31,307 bases of DNA from Apostichopus californicus (Eukaryota; Echinodermata; Holothuroidea; Aspidochirotida; Stichopodidae), in NCBI GenBank assembly GCA_020650975.1, contig JAIPMN010033024.1, positions 1-31,307 on the forward strand, given 5' to 3'. Position numbers and translations under genes: made by a program. The notes under the pieces are model-generated. The model searched no databases. It was not told the origin of the DNA and saw only the letters and a program-made list of their open reading frames with translations. Shown here in pieces: positions 23,101 through 31,307 of this stretch. Numbering within the stretch: the first letter of the stretch is position 1; every line of letters starts with the position of its first letter.

Positions 23101-26100
23101 GCAATGTGTCGAAGGAAGTATTCCGTTTCCTCGGAAGCATTTGTAACGTCTGTCAAAGAACAAAATCAAGTACAAAACAGACGGTTTGCATTGTAAACTA
23201 AAGCCAATCATCCTTAACATATAGCTAAGATAACTTCATATTCTTTAAGTCTTAAAATATACAACCAGTAGTCCGAGTGTGTGTAATCGTTATATAATCT
23301 ATATAGTCATTAAAACCAGGCTAACACTGTATTACAAGTTACTGTAAGAGTAAGATTGCACACAATTCTTTTTTATTTTAATGTTATTGTTATAGCCACG
23401 CGATGTTGGCATACCATCGTATTGTTACTTTCTTTGTATATGTTTATTTGTGCGTGTTGTTGTAGTTGTATGCATCTCAGTTATGTTGGTAATTGTGTTA
23501 GTGTAATTGTGTGTTCTTTGTTAAGTGTCTTAGATATATATTGTAAGGAGCCGAGGCTCGGGTAGTCTGGATTGGGTCTCAGCCGACGCATATTGTCGTA
23601 TATAGTTAATACATATTAGAAAGAGTTCCACGCCGTCTCAGTTTCGTGTTTAGTTGTGTACATATATTTTAACTGCCTCGTACTACTACGACATGATCCA
23701 CGTCGTAGCCGAATTAGCTGGTGAAATGGCTAACGTTACATTACCATTCCGTGAATGAATAATCCTATATAGTAACGAATGCGTATAATGACACAGTGCA
23801 AGTTCTCAGAACATACCTGTGCAACTCCTCATGTGTGTATAGGTTTCAGTTACAGTCCCTTTATTTAATATTCCAAGCCAACGCTCTCGCGTTGTTTCCG
23901 GGTTCAGTTGTGCAACAAACGTTACATGTGCTCCTTTGAATTTCCTCAGCTTGTGTGGCTCCTGTGTATGGTCTTCTTCATCTATGCTTTCATACATGTC
24001 TGGATCATTAATAGAAATAGTGATAGCTCATGAAGTGAGAATGTGGATATAAATTAAATTAATCTAAATGACCGAATAATCTAACATTAGCCATGCAGAG
24101 GACTGCTGATTTTACAACGTTAAGCAATCATAACAGCATAAGGAGGAAGCTTAGGTGACGTAGTACGCATAGGATAACTATAAACAGCATGTTAGCCTTG
24201 ATATTTCATAGTCTATAGAAAAAGAACATTTTGAGTAATATCAATGTGTCTACAGATCTTCCGCTTTTCGTGTGTTTTTTTGTTTTTTCTTTGGGGTGGG
24301 GTGGCCGGTTTTCAATTAAATTTCTGGAATGATTTTCCTTTCAGGCAAAACTAATCAACTATTTTCTATAATGAGTTTAATTTGATGCAATGAACGAGAT
24401 CCTACAACGGATGAACATCACCACGCATACAACAATACGTACCAAGAGAGTTTTTTGCAACAGTCTCCGAAGGTTTTACAAGAGTTTCGATACGTTGAAG
24501 TGCAAAATCTGGGGTTTGCGGAAGCTCTCGCCTGTTGAAAAAGAGTTGAAAATTAGCATCACTTGTTTTATAGTAATGAAAGAAAGACCAACAAAATCAA
24601 TTGTGCATCACTTGTTATATAGTAATAAAGATAGACCAACAAATCAATTGTGCATCACTTGTTATATAGTAATGAACGTAAGACCTACAAAATCAAATGT
24701 GATTCACTTGTTATAAGGTTATAAAAGAAAATCCAGCAACATAAAATGTGCATTTACTTGTTATATAGTAATAAAAGAAAAACCAACAAAATAAATTGTG
24801 AATTATTGTTATATAGTAATGAAAGAAAGACGAACAAAATCAATTGTGAAGTACTTGTTATATAGTAATGAACGAAAGACCTACAAAATCAAATGTGAAT
24901 CACTTGTTATAAGGTTATAAAAGAAAAACCAACACAATCAAATGTGAATCACTTGTTATATAGTAATGTTAGAAAGACCAACACAATCAAATGTGCATCA
25001 CTTGTTATATAGTATTGAAAGAAAGACCTACCAAATCAAATGCGCATCGCTTGTTACATAGTAATGAAGACCAATACAATAATGTATAATTTCGCGGCTG
25101 TGCTGCCGGTGATGTGCTCTACCTGCGGTGGCTATTCAATGGTCTAGCTTACATTGTTTAGCATTTATCATTTAAATGGTTAGTATTGTTGTCTAATCTA
25201 GTTCACCAAGTCCACTGTATCGTTCGATGCTGGGTGAAACCATCCATACTTGGATGTGTTGTATTTTATTTCATTGAGATATTTCGAAGCCTTCCTCATA
25301 GTAGACAAATATTGCTATTCGTTCGTAGTCATTCAATGTATCATAAATGATAAGATATTAACATGTTATAATTACGGATTATAATCAATAAAAAAAGGGA
25401 AAACGGCAATGAAAATTAAGTTAAATTAAAAGTATATCAAAATAAAAAAATACATTACCTTACTGCTCTTAGATTAGACCACCACGACAAACATTTTTCT
25501 GAAAATACATATAAAATGTATCAAATAACGAAATAATTGATTGTGAACATAATCATGTGCAACGACCGTAACGGCTTTAATTGTTTGCCGTGTATTATTT
25601 TCATCTTTATTAATGTGACCATTACGCATGTTATGAAAAACTGAATTGGTTTAATAAATACATCGTATGCAACTAACCTAAAAGTAAACGTTTATTATCC
25701 CTTTTTTCTCTTTCTTTTTTATGTGTGCCATTCAGTAACTAAGCACTATTGTAACGATGGCTTAATTAATTAATTAATGATTGTTAAAAGTATACTGCTT
25801 TAGTAGGCCATTTTATAAGGAAGTGAAAAACACATGTGATACGTCTAAACGCATAAGTATAACAATTATATAGCTGTTATTAAAAAATGGATACTTGCTC
25901 TTAGTTGACATGGTGACTAGCAAAGCAAGGATGAAGGTAGCAATCACTGACAAGGTGTAAATTATCCAGGAACTATCTCTCCGAAATATCGACGAGCTTA
26001 CTGCCAGAAAGATAACACATTAACCATTAAGTTCAATTCAATAATGTTCTTCGGGGAAGTATAATAATGTTTAGGCCACCCTCTTCCCCGCCGCCGTTTT

Positions 26101-29100
26101 CCACATAAACATTACCCCCCCCTCCCCCCTCATCACGGGACATCACATATTTGATGATCTTTGTAAAAAAGGTAATAGGTTGGAAAGTCCAGAACAGTTA
26201 TAAATCTTCCAGCCTCATTCGGGATTCGAGCCCAGGCCTCCCTGGGGATTGCTAGATCTGCCAAAACCCACAAACTATCGATTGAAGGAATATTCAAAAT
26301 ATGGAAAGTCGTTATTTAAACGAGGATGGAAACCATTTTTTTTCGAAATTGCGGTAATTGGAACAGCGGATTTTGAATTGTAGTATGAAATAAAAGTAGA
26401 AATACCAAATAAATATTTAAAGAACTGTCGGTAGAAGTAGAAGTTAATACCGAGTAATTCATAAATGTGCCCCATGATACATAATATCCCTTCTTGGCAT
26501 GAACCGTTGATCGTTTTTCCTTACTTACGCAATATAATAAAGGTTTTGTTTTGCTGTTTGGTTGGTGGAAAAATGAAATATTTTTCTGTTTATCATTTTT
26601 ATTTAAGTGAGTTTGAGTACATGCATTAACTTACATTCCTTTGCTACACTGACGATACTGCTCACGTCAATATTACCGAGGGCGTTGTTAGCTGTACACC
26701 TGTACATTCCATTGACGTAGGTGTCTTTACTTGGCAACTGAAATTCCCACAATTGAGTTGTAAGGTTTGACTTGTTCAGAGGTTTTATGTCAATTGTTTT
26801 CCATTCAAACATATCATTTAACTTCTGAAGGGAAACACCTGGTGAGGGATTACCGTCAACTTTGCAGATAACCAACAGGATATCTGCATCATTTGCAACA
26901 TTTATAGTGGATGAAGTAACCATTTGGACGGTAGCCGGATCTGTTAAAGGAAACAAAAAACCCATGACATTCTCGATGTAAGATGACTGGGGTTGAAAGT
27001 TGATCAAACTGTTTGGTTTTCTTGACCAGGTGAAAAAGCTGCATATGAGCATCAGGTGTACTGTAAAGACAAGAAGCTTGTTCAACATATCAACATAACA
27101 TTGGTCAGGGTTTGGATTATAGTTAGGGAATTAGGGCAATAGGATTGGGGTTAAGATAAGGGGTTAGGTGTTGGTGTTTGGATAATGGTTAGGAGTTGGT
27201 TGGTGGGGTGATAACACGGGGATTCGTAATCATGACTCATCCTAAGAAAATTAGTGATGTGAACTATAAGTAATATATCGTGATGTACTGTAAGCCCGTG
27301 ATACAATTTTAATAGCCATGATATTTTAAAGTGCTGAAAACCCCCCATATTTACTTCCAAAGGAAAATTCATTTGGAGTAAAAATCTTTCCTAGTACATT
27401 TAACTGCAAAAAAGTAGACATCCACAAGGTCGCTGCAATTAAGTATATAAAATGGTCAAATTAAATTGATCACTTAGATGATTAGATCTCCAATTCTGCA
27501 ATTAGTTATCTACAAGTTAGTTGACTCATAACATTCCTTTTAAACTATAGTAACATATAGGCCTACTAGCTTTAAAATCAGACAGTTCAGTGAACCTATC
27601 TGGATTTCTACATTTTTACCTCAAACGGGGGAATGCTTCACCACACAATATACAATATGTGTACATGTTATGTATGTACCTATGGTTGTATGGTTAGACA
27701 ATGGAAAATTTCAAATGAGGCAAAGCAAATACAATCTTAACGTTTAACGTTTCCAGTATTAATCAGTGTAGGAATGTTCTCTGAAGAATACTCACACCAA
27801 ACATTTAAAAACTGTTTGGACAATCCCTTCCGGCCACCTTCCACGTCACAAACTAAGTCTTTATTATGCTGTTTGCGGTCACTTTGAAACGATGCAAAGC
27901 TGCATAGTCTCGATACACTGTCACTAATGTTAGTCTGTGTACCATGCTCCACAGGTGTGAATGTAATATTGTCTAGAGTCCAGGAAAACTCAACAATCGT
28001 CCGAATGGGAGTAACATCAACACAGCAAACTGCTGTCATCGTCTCGTTTTCTATGATGGACTTGTTTGCTCTTAGCTCCGGCTGACCTGTTGTAGGAAGC
28101 AATATTGCAAGATAATGATAGTTTCAATGTACACATTTACTGTTTATCATCAACATATAACATATAAAGTAACATATAAAGTAATATAGATAACTCCAAG
28201 TGTACATTTCAAAAGAAACTTATGAAAGTACTTTAACTTGTGGAAATAAATATGTACAAATGTTTGGTATCTTTTCTTTCCTTAGATATAGACGGCGGAA
28301 TGTCCAAAAATAGATTTCCTAATTGGTGGTGCAGTTAAATAGCCAATCACAGGCACATGTTGTTTTCTATCTGTAAGTCCTTTGAAAATGTAGTTGTACG
28401 TAAATCATTGATATACGTATTTGACGTGACCATCGTCATGTTTATTTAATTGTAAGAGTATTAACGTGTGTAACCGACATAACTAAGTCCGTAGTTATTA
28501 TCATTAGTTTGATAGGTCTCGCTTTCTTAGAATGTCTTTATCTTCATAAGAAATAATTTACAAGTTAATTAAACGAATGATCTGGCATGAATTAGTCTTT
28601 GTGACGAATTTACTTCATTCGAAGTTTTTACATAAAATATCTGAGGATAGGCTGACTTAACTGTACACACAGCCTGTGAACAGTACTGTGTTCATCGTTC
28701 AACCTGTCCTAGAAGCAAGTCTGAATATTTTGGGAATAGAGGATAAATGATTATAAAGTAGTGACTGTATTCTGGTTTTGGTAGATTTTTGAAAGAGGAA
28801 GTGAGAGCGCACACACATTAATTGTAACAGCCAAAGTAACAGCAGAATGCCAGGGTCTTGAACTAGACTTAAGTTTAAACATGTTGCATTGTGTTATTGA
28901 CCCAGTGGGTTCGTTTTGCGTTATTGTTGCGGTGCGTTCGTTTCGCGCTATTGGTCCAGGGCGTCTAAATTTCGTCGATTATTGTACTGAACTAATTATG
29001 TTAGGTCAAGACTGAATACATATACTCAGCACACAGATAATGTATTACTCTGTTCTATTACTCAGTCCCGACCTTACGCTTGTTCATCGGTTCTGTACTT

Positions 29101-30392
29101 TGATTGCATTAATTTTTTGAGACAAATCACATTGAAAATCAGTTGGAGAATAAGACCGAATAAAAGTTTAAAGACATTCATGTCCACTGTCTTCATCTCT
29201 GGCTGTGCTTCATTGGAAACAAGGGAGACGTCTTGGTGGCGGCCAGCGTTACAATATAAACTATAACGATTTAAGTTGTCAACAACCGATAGTGTGCATG
29301 TGTGCATGTGATTTGCCGGATGTATGTTTGTTATGTAAACAATAAATGCACATTGCGGTTTAATTTAGAAGTAGTTACAGGTGTTTCTGTCGTTATAGGT
29401 CTACATGTACTGATGTACTTAACAGTGGCCTGATAAGCATATTTAACAGACTATTCCCCATGGTTTGCTTACTGTAAATTTGAAGGAATATGTACTCTTT
29501 CCATAACCGTAATCCTGTATACATCGCACAGAAATACGTGCCAACGTCACCCACTGTAACATTTGTAATCTCCAATATGGCAGATCTACCATCGTCTGAT
29601 AGCTTTGATGTGTACCGACCATCTTGGATATATGGTTCCTTGATGTGGCTATGGACGGCATCAGTTATGGTTGCATTCTCGAAGTACCACAAGGAAGTCA
29701 CATCTTCTCCGGTAAAGTTATTCGTACATGATAGCTTTGCACAACTACCGATTGCCCCTGTCTGTGTTTTGATGCCAAGACAGCCTAATTTTCGAGAAGA
29801 AAATCAAAACATTGCATTTATTCATTTCATTAATACAATTTTTGATATGTTTGTTTGTGGCTTCCGTCTCTCCTCTTTGATATTTATGAACTCATTAGAA
29901 CGACCTGGTAGTTTCTTTTATTCGATGGTTGTTTTATTTTTCTTCTTCTTTTGGCGTTAATTGGTACTGTATATGATATATTGTATGCTTGTTTGATAAA
30001 TGTTCTCAGATCTTTTCTGTCAACATCAAAGCCTATCCATCTCACGCGTGATGAATGCATGCTTAATGAATTAATAAGGTTGTGTTAGTTACCCTGTATT
30101 TGCCAAAAAAAGGGGCGATAAAACATTCAATTGATCAAAAGGAGAACCCATCATTGTCGATTGCAAACACATAATTAGAAACAATAAACGGAACTACGAA
30201 TCCCACGACATTAATAGTTCGTTAGGGAAAGATTAAAGGAAGTATTGCTACCGTACAAGCAAAGGTGCGAATAAAAAAAAAACATGATTATCATCTTCAA
30301 AAGTAGTTACCTTCAAATATGAGAAAATACGTCAGTGTCCAGACCGCAGAAGTGATCTTGTAAGGACAGGTAGCTGATAGATTGATCTTCAT
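19854..30392 (-). CDS. Copy B: Ig-domain single-pass receptor pseudokinase, 14 coding exons
   Basis: Exons in transcript order are 30392-30311, 29784-29473, 28086-27796, 26940-26635, 26000-25899, 25498-25459, 24531-24443, 23999-23817, 23149-23045, 22813-22641, 21889-21758, 21509-21395, 20823-20736 and 20115-19854. They total 2280 nt, keep one frame and encode 759 residues. Approximate layout: signal peptide 1-28, V-type Ig 29-131, Ig 132-228, Ig 229-330, transmembrane helix 342-361, juxtamembrane 365-425, kinase-like domain 425-690, basic tail 720-759. Intron phases around the Ig exons are all 1, the usual shuffling-compatible arrangement. Kinase motifs seen: hinge LEEYMAFGT, catalytic loop WIHPGLSTEK, KLYDFC, IPPEA, SDLWAVGVVLWEIFSYG, RPGNCPGQMYEAM and CW. 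HRD, DFG, GxGxxG and VAxK are degenerate, so phosphotransfer is unlikely. The likely role is cell-surface ligand binding with SH2 or scaffold signalling. Family and ligand are unknown. Exon joins are inferred from splice sites and the paralogue, without transcript data. Confidence 0.85.
20736..20823 (-). CDS. Copy B exon 13: subdomain X
   Basis: The 88-nt exon reads GAKIPQYKDILKPKD, then LGKLTRPGNCPGQ. It matches the tyrosine-kinase stretch before the final Cys-Trp (L-x-x-G-x-R-L-x-R-P-x-x-C-P). Copy A equivalent: 1592-1686, 7 nt longer and frameshifted. Confidence 0.87.
21395..21509 (-). CDS. Copy B exon 12: P+1 loop and alpha-F
   Basis: The exon reads HLNIPPEAKRKGEY (PPE for APE), then ESDLWAVGVVLWEIFSYG, which is the subdomain VIII-IX block. 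Asp629, the structural Asp of alpha-F, is kept here. Copy A (2259-2373) has Asn at that position. Confidence 0.9.
21758..21889 (-). CDS. Copy B exon 11: catalytic loop and activation-segment start, catalytically dead
   Basis: The 44-codon exon is phase 0-0 after acceptor CTTTCAG. WIHPGLSTEKLLI aligns with the F-I-H-R-D-L-A-A-R-N-V-L-V loop, so the catalytic Asp is Gly566 and the metal-binding Asn is Lys571. KLYDFCYV replaces K-I-x-D-F-G-L-A, so Gly of DFG is Cys590. Copy A equivalent: 2631-2762, preceded by GG instead of AG. Confidence 0.85.
22641..22813 (-). CDS. Copy B exon 10: hinge, alpha-D and alpha-E
   Basis: The hinge reads VTYCLEEYMAFGTVRTYLE. A short insert follows, then the alpha-E helix HFLTFASNVIDGMKFLHQNG, ending at a GTAAGA donor on a codon boundary. 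It is the best-preserved N-terminal landmark of the kinase fold. Copy A equivalent: 3511-3683. Confidence 0.88.
23045..23149 (-). CDS. Copy B exon 9: alpha-C helix region
   Basis: The exon reads DVTNASEETEYFLRHIATLP, then KNENVVKTFGVFEKSG. This matches the alpha-C to beta4 stretch of tyrosine kinases (FLxEIxxLxxHxNIVxLLGV). The conserved alpha-C Glu position is occupied by His. Copy A equivalent: 3914-4018. Confidence 0.82.
23817..23999 (-). CDS. Copy B exon 8: juxtamembrane tyrosine site and degenerate kinase N-lobe start
   Basis: The exon opens with DMYESIDEEDHTQEP. Tyr410-Glu-Ser-Ile resembles the pY-E-x-I class bound by Src-family SH2 domains. Next comes the region expected to hold beta1-beta3 (RERWLGILNKGTVTETYTH), which has no GxGxxG loop and no VAxK lysine. 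Copy A equivalent: 4682-4864. Confidence 0.8.
24443..24531 (-). CDS. Copy B exon 7: juxtamembrane segment
   Basis: The acceptor is CTTTTCAACAG and the donor GTACGT. The exon reads RRELPQTPDFALQRIETL and then LVKPSETVAKNSL. It is phase 2 in and phase 1 out, exactly as its neighbours require. The proline and charged content fits a flexible cytoplasmic linker. Copy A equivalent: 5263-5351. Confidence 0.75.
24550..25075. repeat. 49-bp minisatellite, about 11 units (copy B intron 6)
   Basis: Units follow CATCACTTGTTATATAGTAA, then TGAAAGAAAGACCAACAAAA, then TCAATTGTG. At least two units form a higher-order pair seen twice (an ACGTAAGACC or ACGAAAGACC type followed by a TTATAAGGTTATAA type). The array lies between coding exons 7 and 6. 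Confidence 0.9.
25197..25353. other. Segment of about 157 bp present only in copy B intron 5-6 region
   Basis: It lies between GTCTAA and GATATTAAC, which are adjacent in copy A. The segment begins TCTAGTTCACCAAGTCC. A possible TAA flank on both sides hints at a 3-bp target duplication, but no terminal inverted repeat is visible. Confidence 0.6.
25459..25498 (-). CDS. Copy B exon 6: juxtamembrane micro-exon (40 nt)
   Basis: The micro-exon lies between TATTTTCAG and GTAATG. In the only open frame it reads KCLSWWSNLRAV and continues into exon 7. The other two frames stop inside the exon in both copies. Copy A equivalent: 5826-5865. Confidence 0.65.
25899..26000 (-). CDS. Copy B exon 5: transmembrane helix
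   Basis: The exon encodes a short stalk (SSSIFRRDSS), then a 20-residue hydrophobic helix starting WIIYTLSVIATFI and ending ALLVTM, then a positively charged start to the cytoplasmic side. Frame continuity with exon 6 requires a GC donor (A|GCAAGT). The nearby GT donor 4 bases on would put a stop in exon 6. Copy A equivalent: 6277-6378. Confidence 0.75.
26210..26271 (-). mobile_element. tRNA-derived SINE remnant shared by both copies (copy B)
   Basis: Orthologous remnant of the element in copy A. The B box is slightly decayed (GGCTCGAATCC), with a tRNA-like GGCAGATCTAGCAATC upstream. Confidence 0.5.
26635..26940 (-). CDS. Copy B exon 4: third immunoglobulin domain (I/C2-like)
   Basis: The phase 1-1 exon starts PATVQMVTSS and ends SIVSVAKE before a GTAAGT donor. 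The Cys pair is in LLVICKVDGNP and GMYRCTANNALG. The Y-x-C-x-A-x-N end motif is the classic I/C2-set signature of cell-surface receptors. Copy A equivalent: 7043-7348. Confidence 0.88.
27796..28086 (-). CDS. Copy B exon 3: second immunoglobulin-like domain
   Basis: A phase 1-1 exon begins at QPELRANK after a good acceptor (CTACAACAG) and ends at a GTGAGT donor. The Ig pattern is AVCCVDV, then FSWTLDN, then DLVCDVEGG. The region corresponding to strands D-E is divergent between the copies. Copy A equivalent: 8800-9090. Confidence 0.8.
28192..29097. other. Segment of about 0.9 kb present only in copy B intron 2
   Basis: The copies align up to TAATATAGATA and again from CTTTGATTGCATTAA. Copy A lacks what lies between. 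It has no coding frame of note and no clear terminal repeats. It could be an insertion in B or a deletion in A. Confidence 0.7.
29473..29784 (-). CDS. Copy B exon 2: V-type immunoglobulin domain
   Basis: One phase 1-1 exon holds the whole domain. The B-strand Cys is in AKLSCTNNF, the core Trp in TSLWYFENAT, and the end motif is LEITNVTVGDVGTYFCAMY, which is the V-set pattern (D-x-G/A-x-Y-x-C). N-x-T/S sites are present. Copy B carries an extra Cys (IGSCAKLSC) where copy A has Ser. Copy A equivalent: 9745-10056. Confidence 0.85.
30311..30392 (-). CDS. Copy B exon 1: start codon and signal peptide
   Basis: The exon encodes 27 residues starting MKINLSATC, with a hydrophobic stretch (VWTLTYFLIF) typical of a signal peptide. 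An in-frame TAG lies two codons upstream of this ATG and position -3 is A, which supports the start. The donor is GTAACC after one base of a codon (phase 1). The copy A equivalent is 10589-10670, with Ala for Thr in the hydrophobic stretch. Confidence 0.8.
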
Positions 30393-30465
30393 CTTGTTCT
30401 ATCGCCCTGGCAACAACTGGATGCTTATGTATTAACCTGTAACTGATCATACTCTCGTCGTAGTA

Positions 30466-30492
30466 AATATGGCGGACTTATTAACTTCCTGG
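30466..30492 (-). promoter_or_regulatory. Candidate promoter elements of copy B: YY1-like and ETS-like sites
   Basis: The same paired motifs as in copy A occur at the same distance from the ATG: AATATGGCGGAC, then ACTTCCTGG. Sequence further upstream (30500-31228) is alignable to copy A, so the promoter region was duplicated with the gene. Confidence 0.4.
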
Positions 30493-31229
30493 TTCGTGTA
30501 TTATTTGATCATGTATGAAAGTGATCGCAAACATGACTGTATGTTGATAATGCGAAAGTGAAATGAAACATGTTTGACGTGTGTCTCTGTGTGCTGTGTG
30601 GTGTATTAGTGTAGGAGTCAAAATGGCCGGTCACGGTCGCCCCTGGTGATATCTCTCGTTCACTGATGAAGGGGCTGGCGGTTTTTAGTGTTATATGGTA
30701 AGAGTTAGGGTTAGGATCCATACCTATTGGTTTTTCAATCATTATCTGTAACCGCGTGAAGCCGGGCTTAGTAACGTCCTTCCACGTTGTCATTATTGTA
30801 AGAAACAATATATATTCATTGCACTGTAATGAATAATAATTACATGTTTTAATATAATATTATCAATGTATCAGTAAAGCAATAAATCAGTCCATGATTG
30901 GGAGCAGCAACCACCGCAAAATACACGCAAGCATTCATCAAATAGTATGTAGTAACGTATTGTGAAGATGCTGATGGTAAAACAAGTCGTCATGCAGCTC
31001 AACATGAGATCAACCATCCATACACACAAATGATACGGAATGTTTCAAACACCATTATCAACAAGTAATTATTTAGCACATGGAATCATCTCAATCCAAC
31101 ACTCAAACATGATTTCTTTTCAGTGGAACATAATGGTATTTTCACATAAAAGTGGAGAATATATGCTATATCGTTTACTATGACATAGGCTGAACGACGA
31201 TCATTCGCATTTCTAGGATAGCTAGCTGC

Positions 31230-31307
31230 AGTGGCGTAGGAAGGTACTTTTGAGTGGGGGGGGGGCGCTGAAGACTGATGGCCGGCCTGGGGGAGGGTCC
31301 CCTTTGG
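31230..31307. mobile_element. Edge of a dispersed repeat at the right end of the window
   Basis: Homology between the copies stops and a sequence starting CAGTGGCGTAGGAAGG with a long G run begins. CAGTGGCGTA-type starts are common at ends of animal DNA transposons. Only the first ~80 bases are in view. Confidence 0.35.

Larger units (their letters stand above)
18983..31229. repeat. Tandem duplication unit B (direct)
   Basis: Second copy of the unit. It begins TACATGACACTAAACAG at 18983, identical to base 1 of the window. Length differences from A come from discrete insertions and a minisatellite, listed separately. Confidence 0.93.

Noticed and set aside
24550..25075. CRISPR-like array
   Set aside because: Repeats are directly adjacent with no unique spacers, and the setting is an animal intron.

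Overview
The window is animal genomic DNA: AT-rich, with introns, LINE and SINE debris and a 10-base run of N. The repeat types (RTE-like LINE fragment, tRNA-type SINEs, a CR1/L2-type 3' tail, AGGCCTA-rich intergenic DNA) and the Ig-receptor gene suggest a marine invertebrate deuterostome, perhaps an echinoderm such as a sea cucumber. The species cannot be proved from the sequence.

Layout. A unit of about 12 kb occurs twice in the same orientation: copy A at 1-11488 and copy B at 18983-31229. Each copy carries one 14-exon gene on the minus strand. I rebuilt the exons from splice sites, reading phase and the A/B comparison. In copy B they join into one open frame of 2280 nt (759 codons plus stop). 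It encodes a signal peptide, a V-type Ig domain, two more Ig domains, one transmembrane helix, a juxtamembrane segment with a pY-E-x-I-like site, and a tyrosine-kinase-like domain. The kinase fold is recognisable, but the catalytic motifs are gone: HRD reads HPG, the catalytic-loop Asn reads Lys, DFG reads DFC, APE reads PPE, and there is no canonical GxGxxG or VAxK. The product is therefore best read as an Ig-domain receptor pseudokinase that binds or scaffolds rather than phosphorylates. I cannot assign it to a named receptor family.

Copy A has the same structure but is damaged. The acceptor AG of exon 11 is GG, exon 13 has 7 extra bases that shift the frame, and the conserved subdomain IX Asp is Asn. 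Its exons 1-10 are open, so a truncated receptor remains possible. Copy B looks intact, but its last exon has been rewritten by an inserted sequence whose start matches the 5' part of U2 snRNA.

The copies also differ by young insertions: a hAT-like MITE and a CR1/L2-tailed element only in A, an expanded 49-bp minisatellite in B, and 0.16 kb and 0.9 kb segments only in B.

The spacer (11489-18982) holds a 5'-truncated, frameshifted RTE-like LINE, inverted dispersed repeats, a near-perfect palindrome, a tRNA-derived SINE, low-complexity tracts and an assembly gap. I could not identify a conventional gene there.
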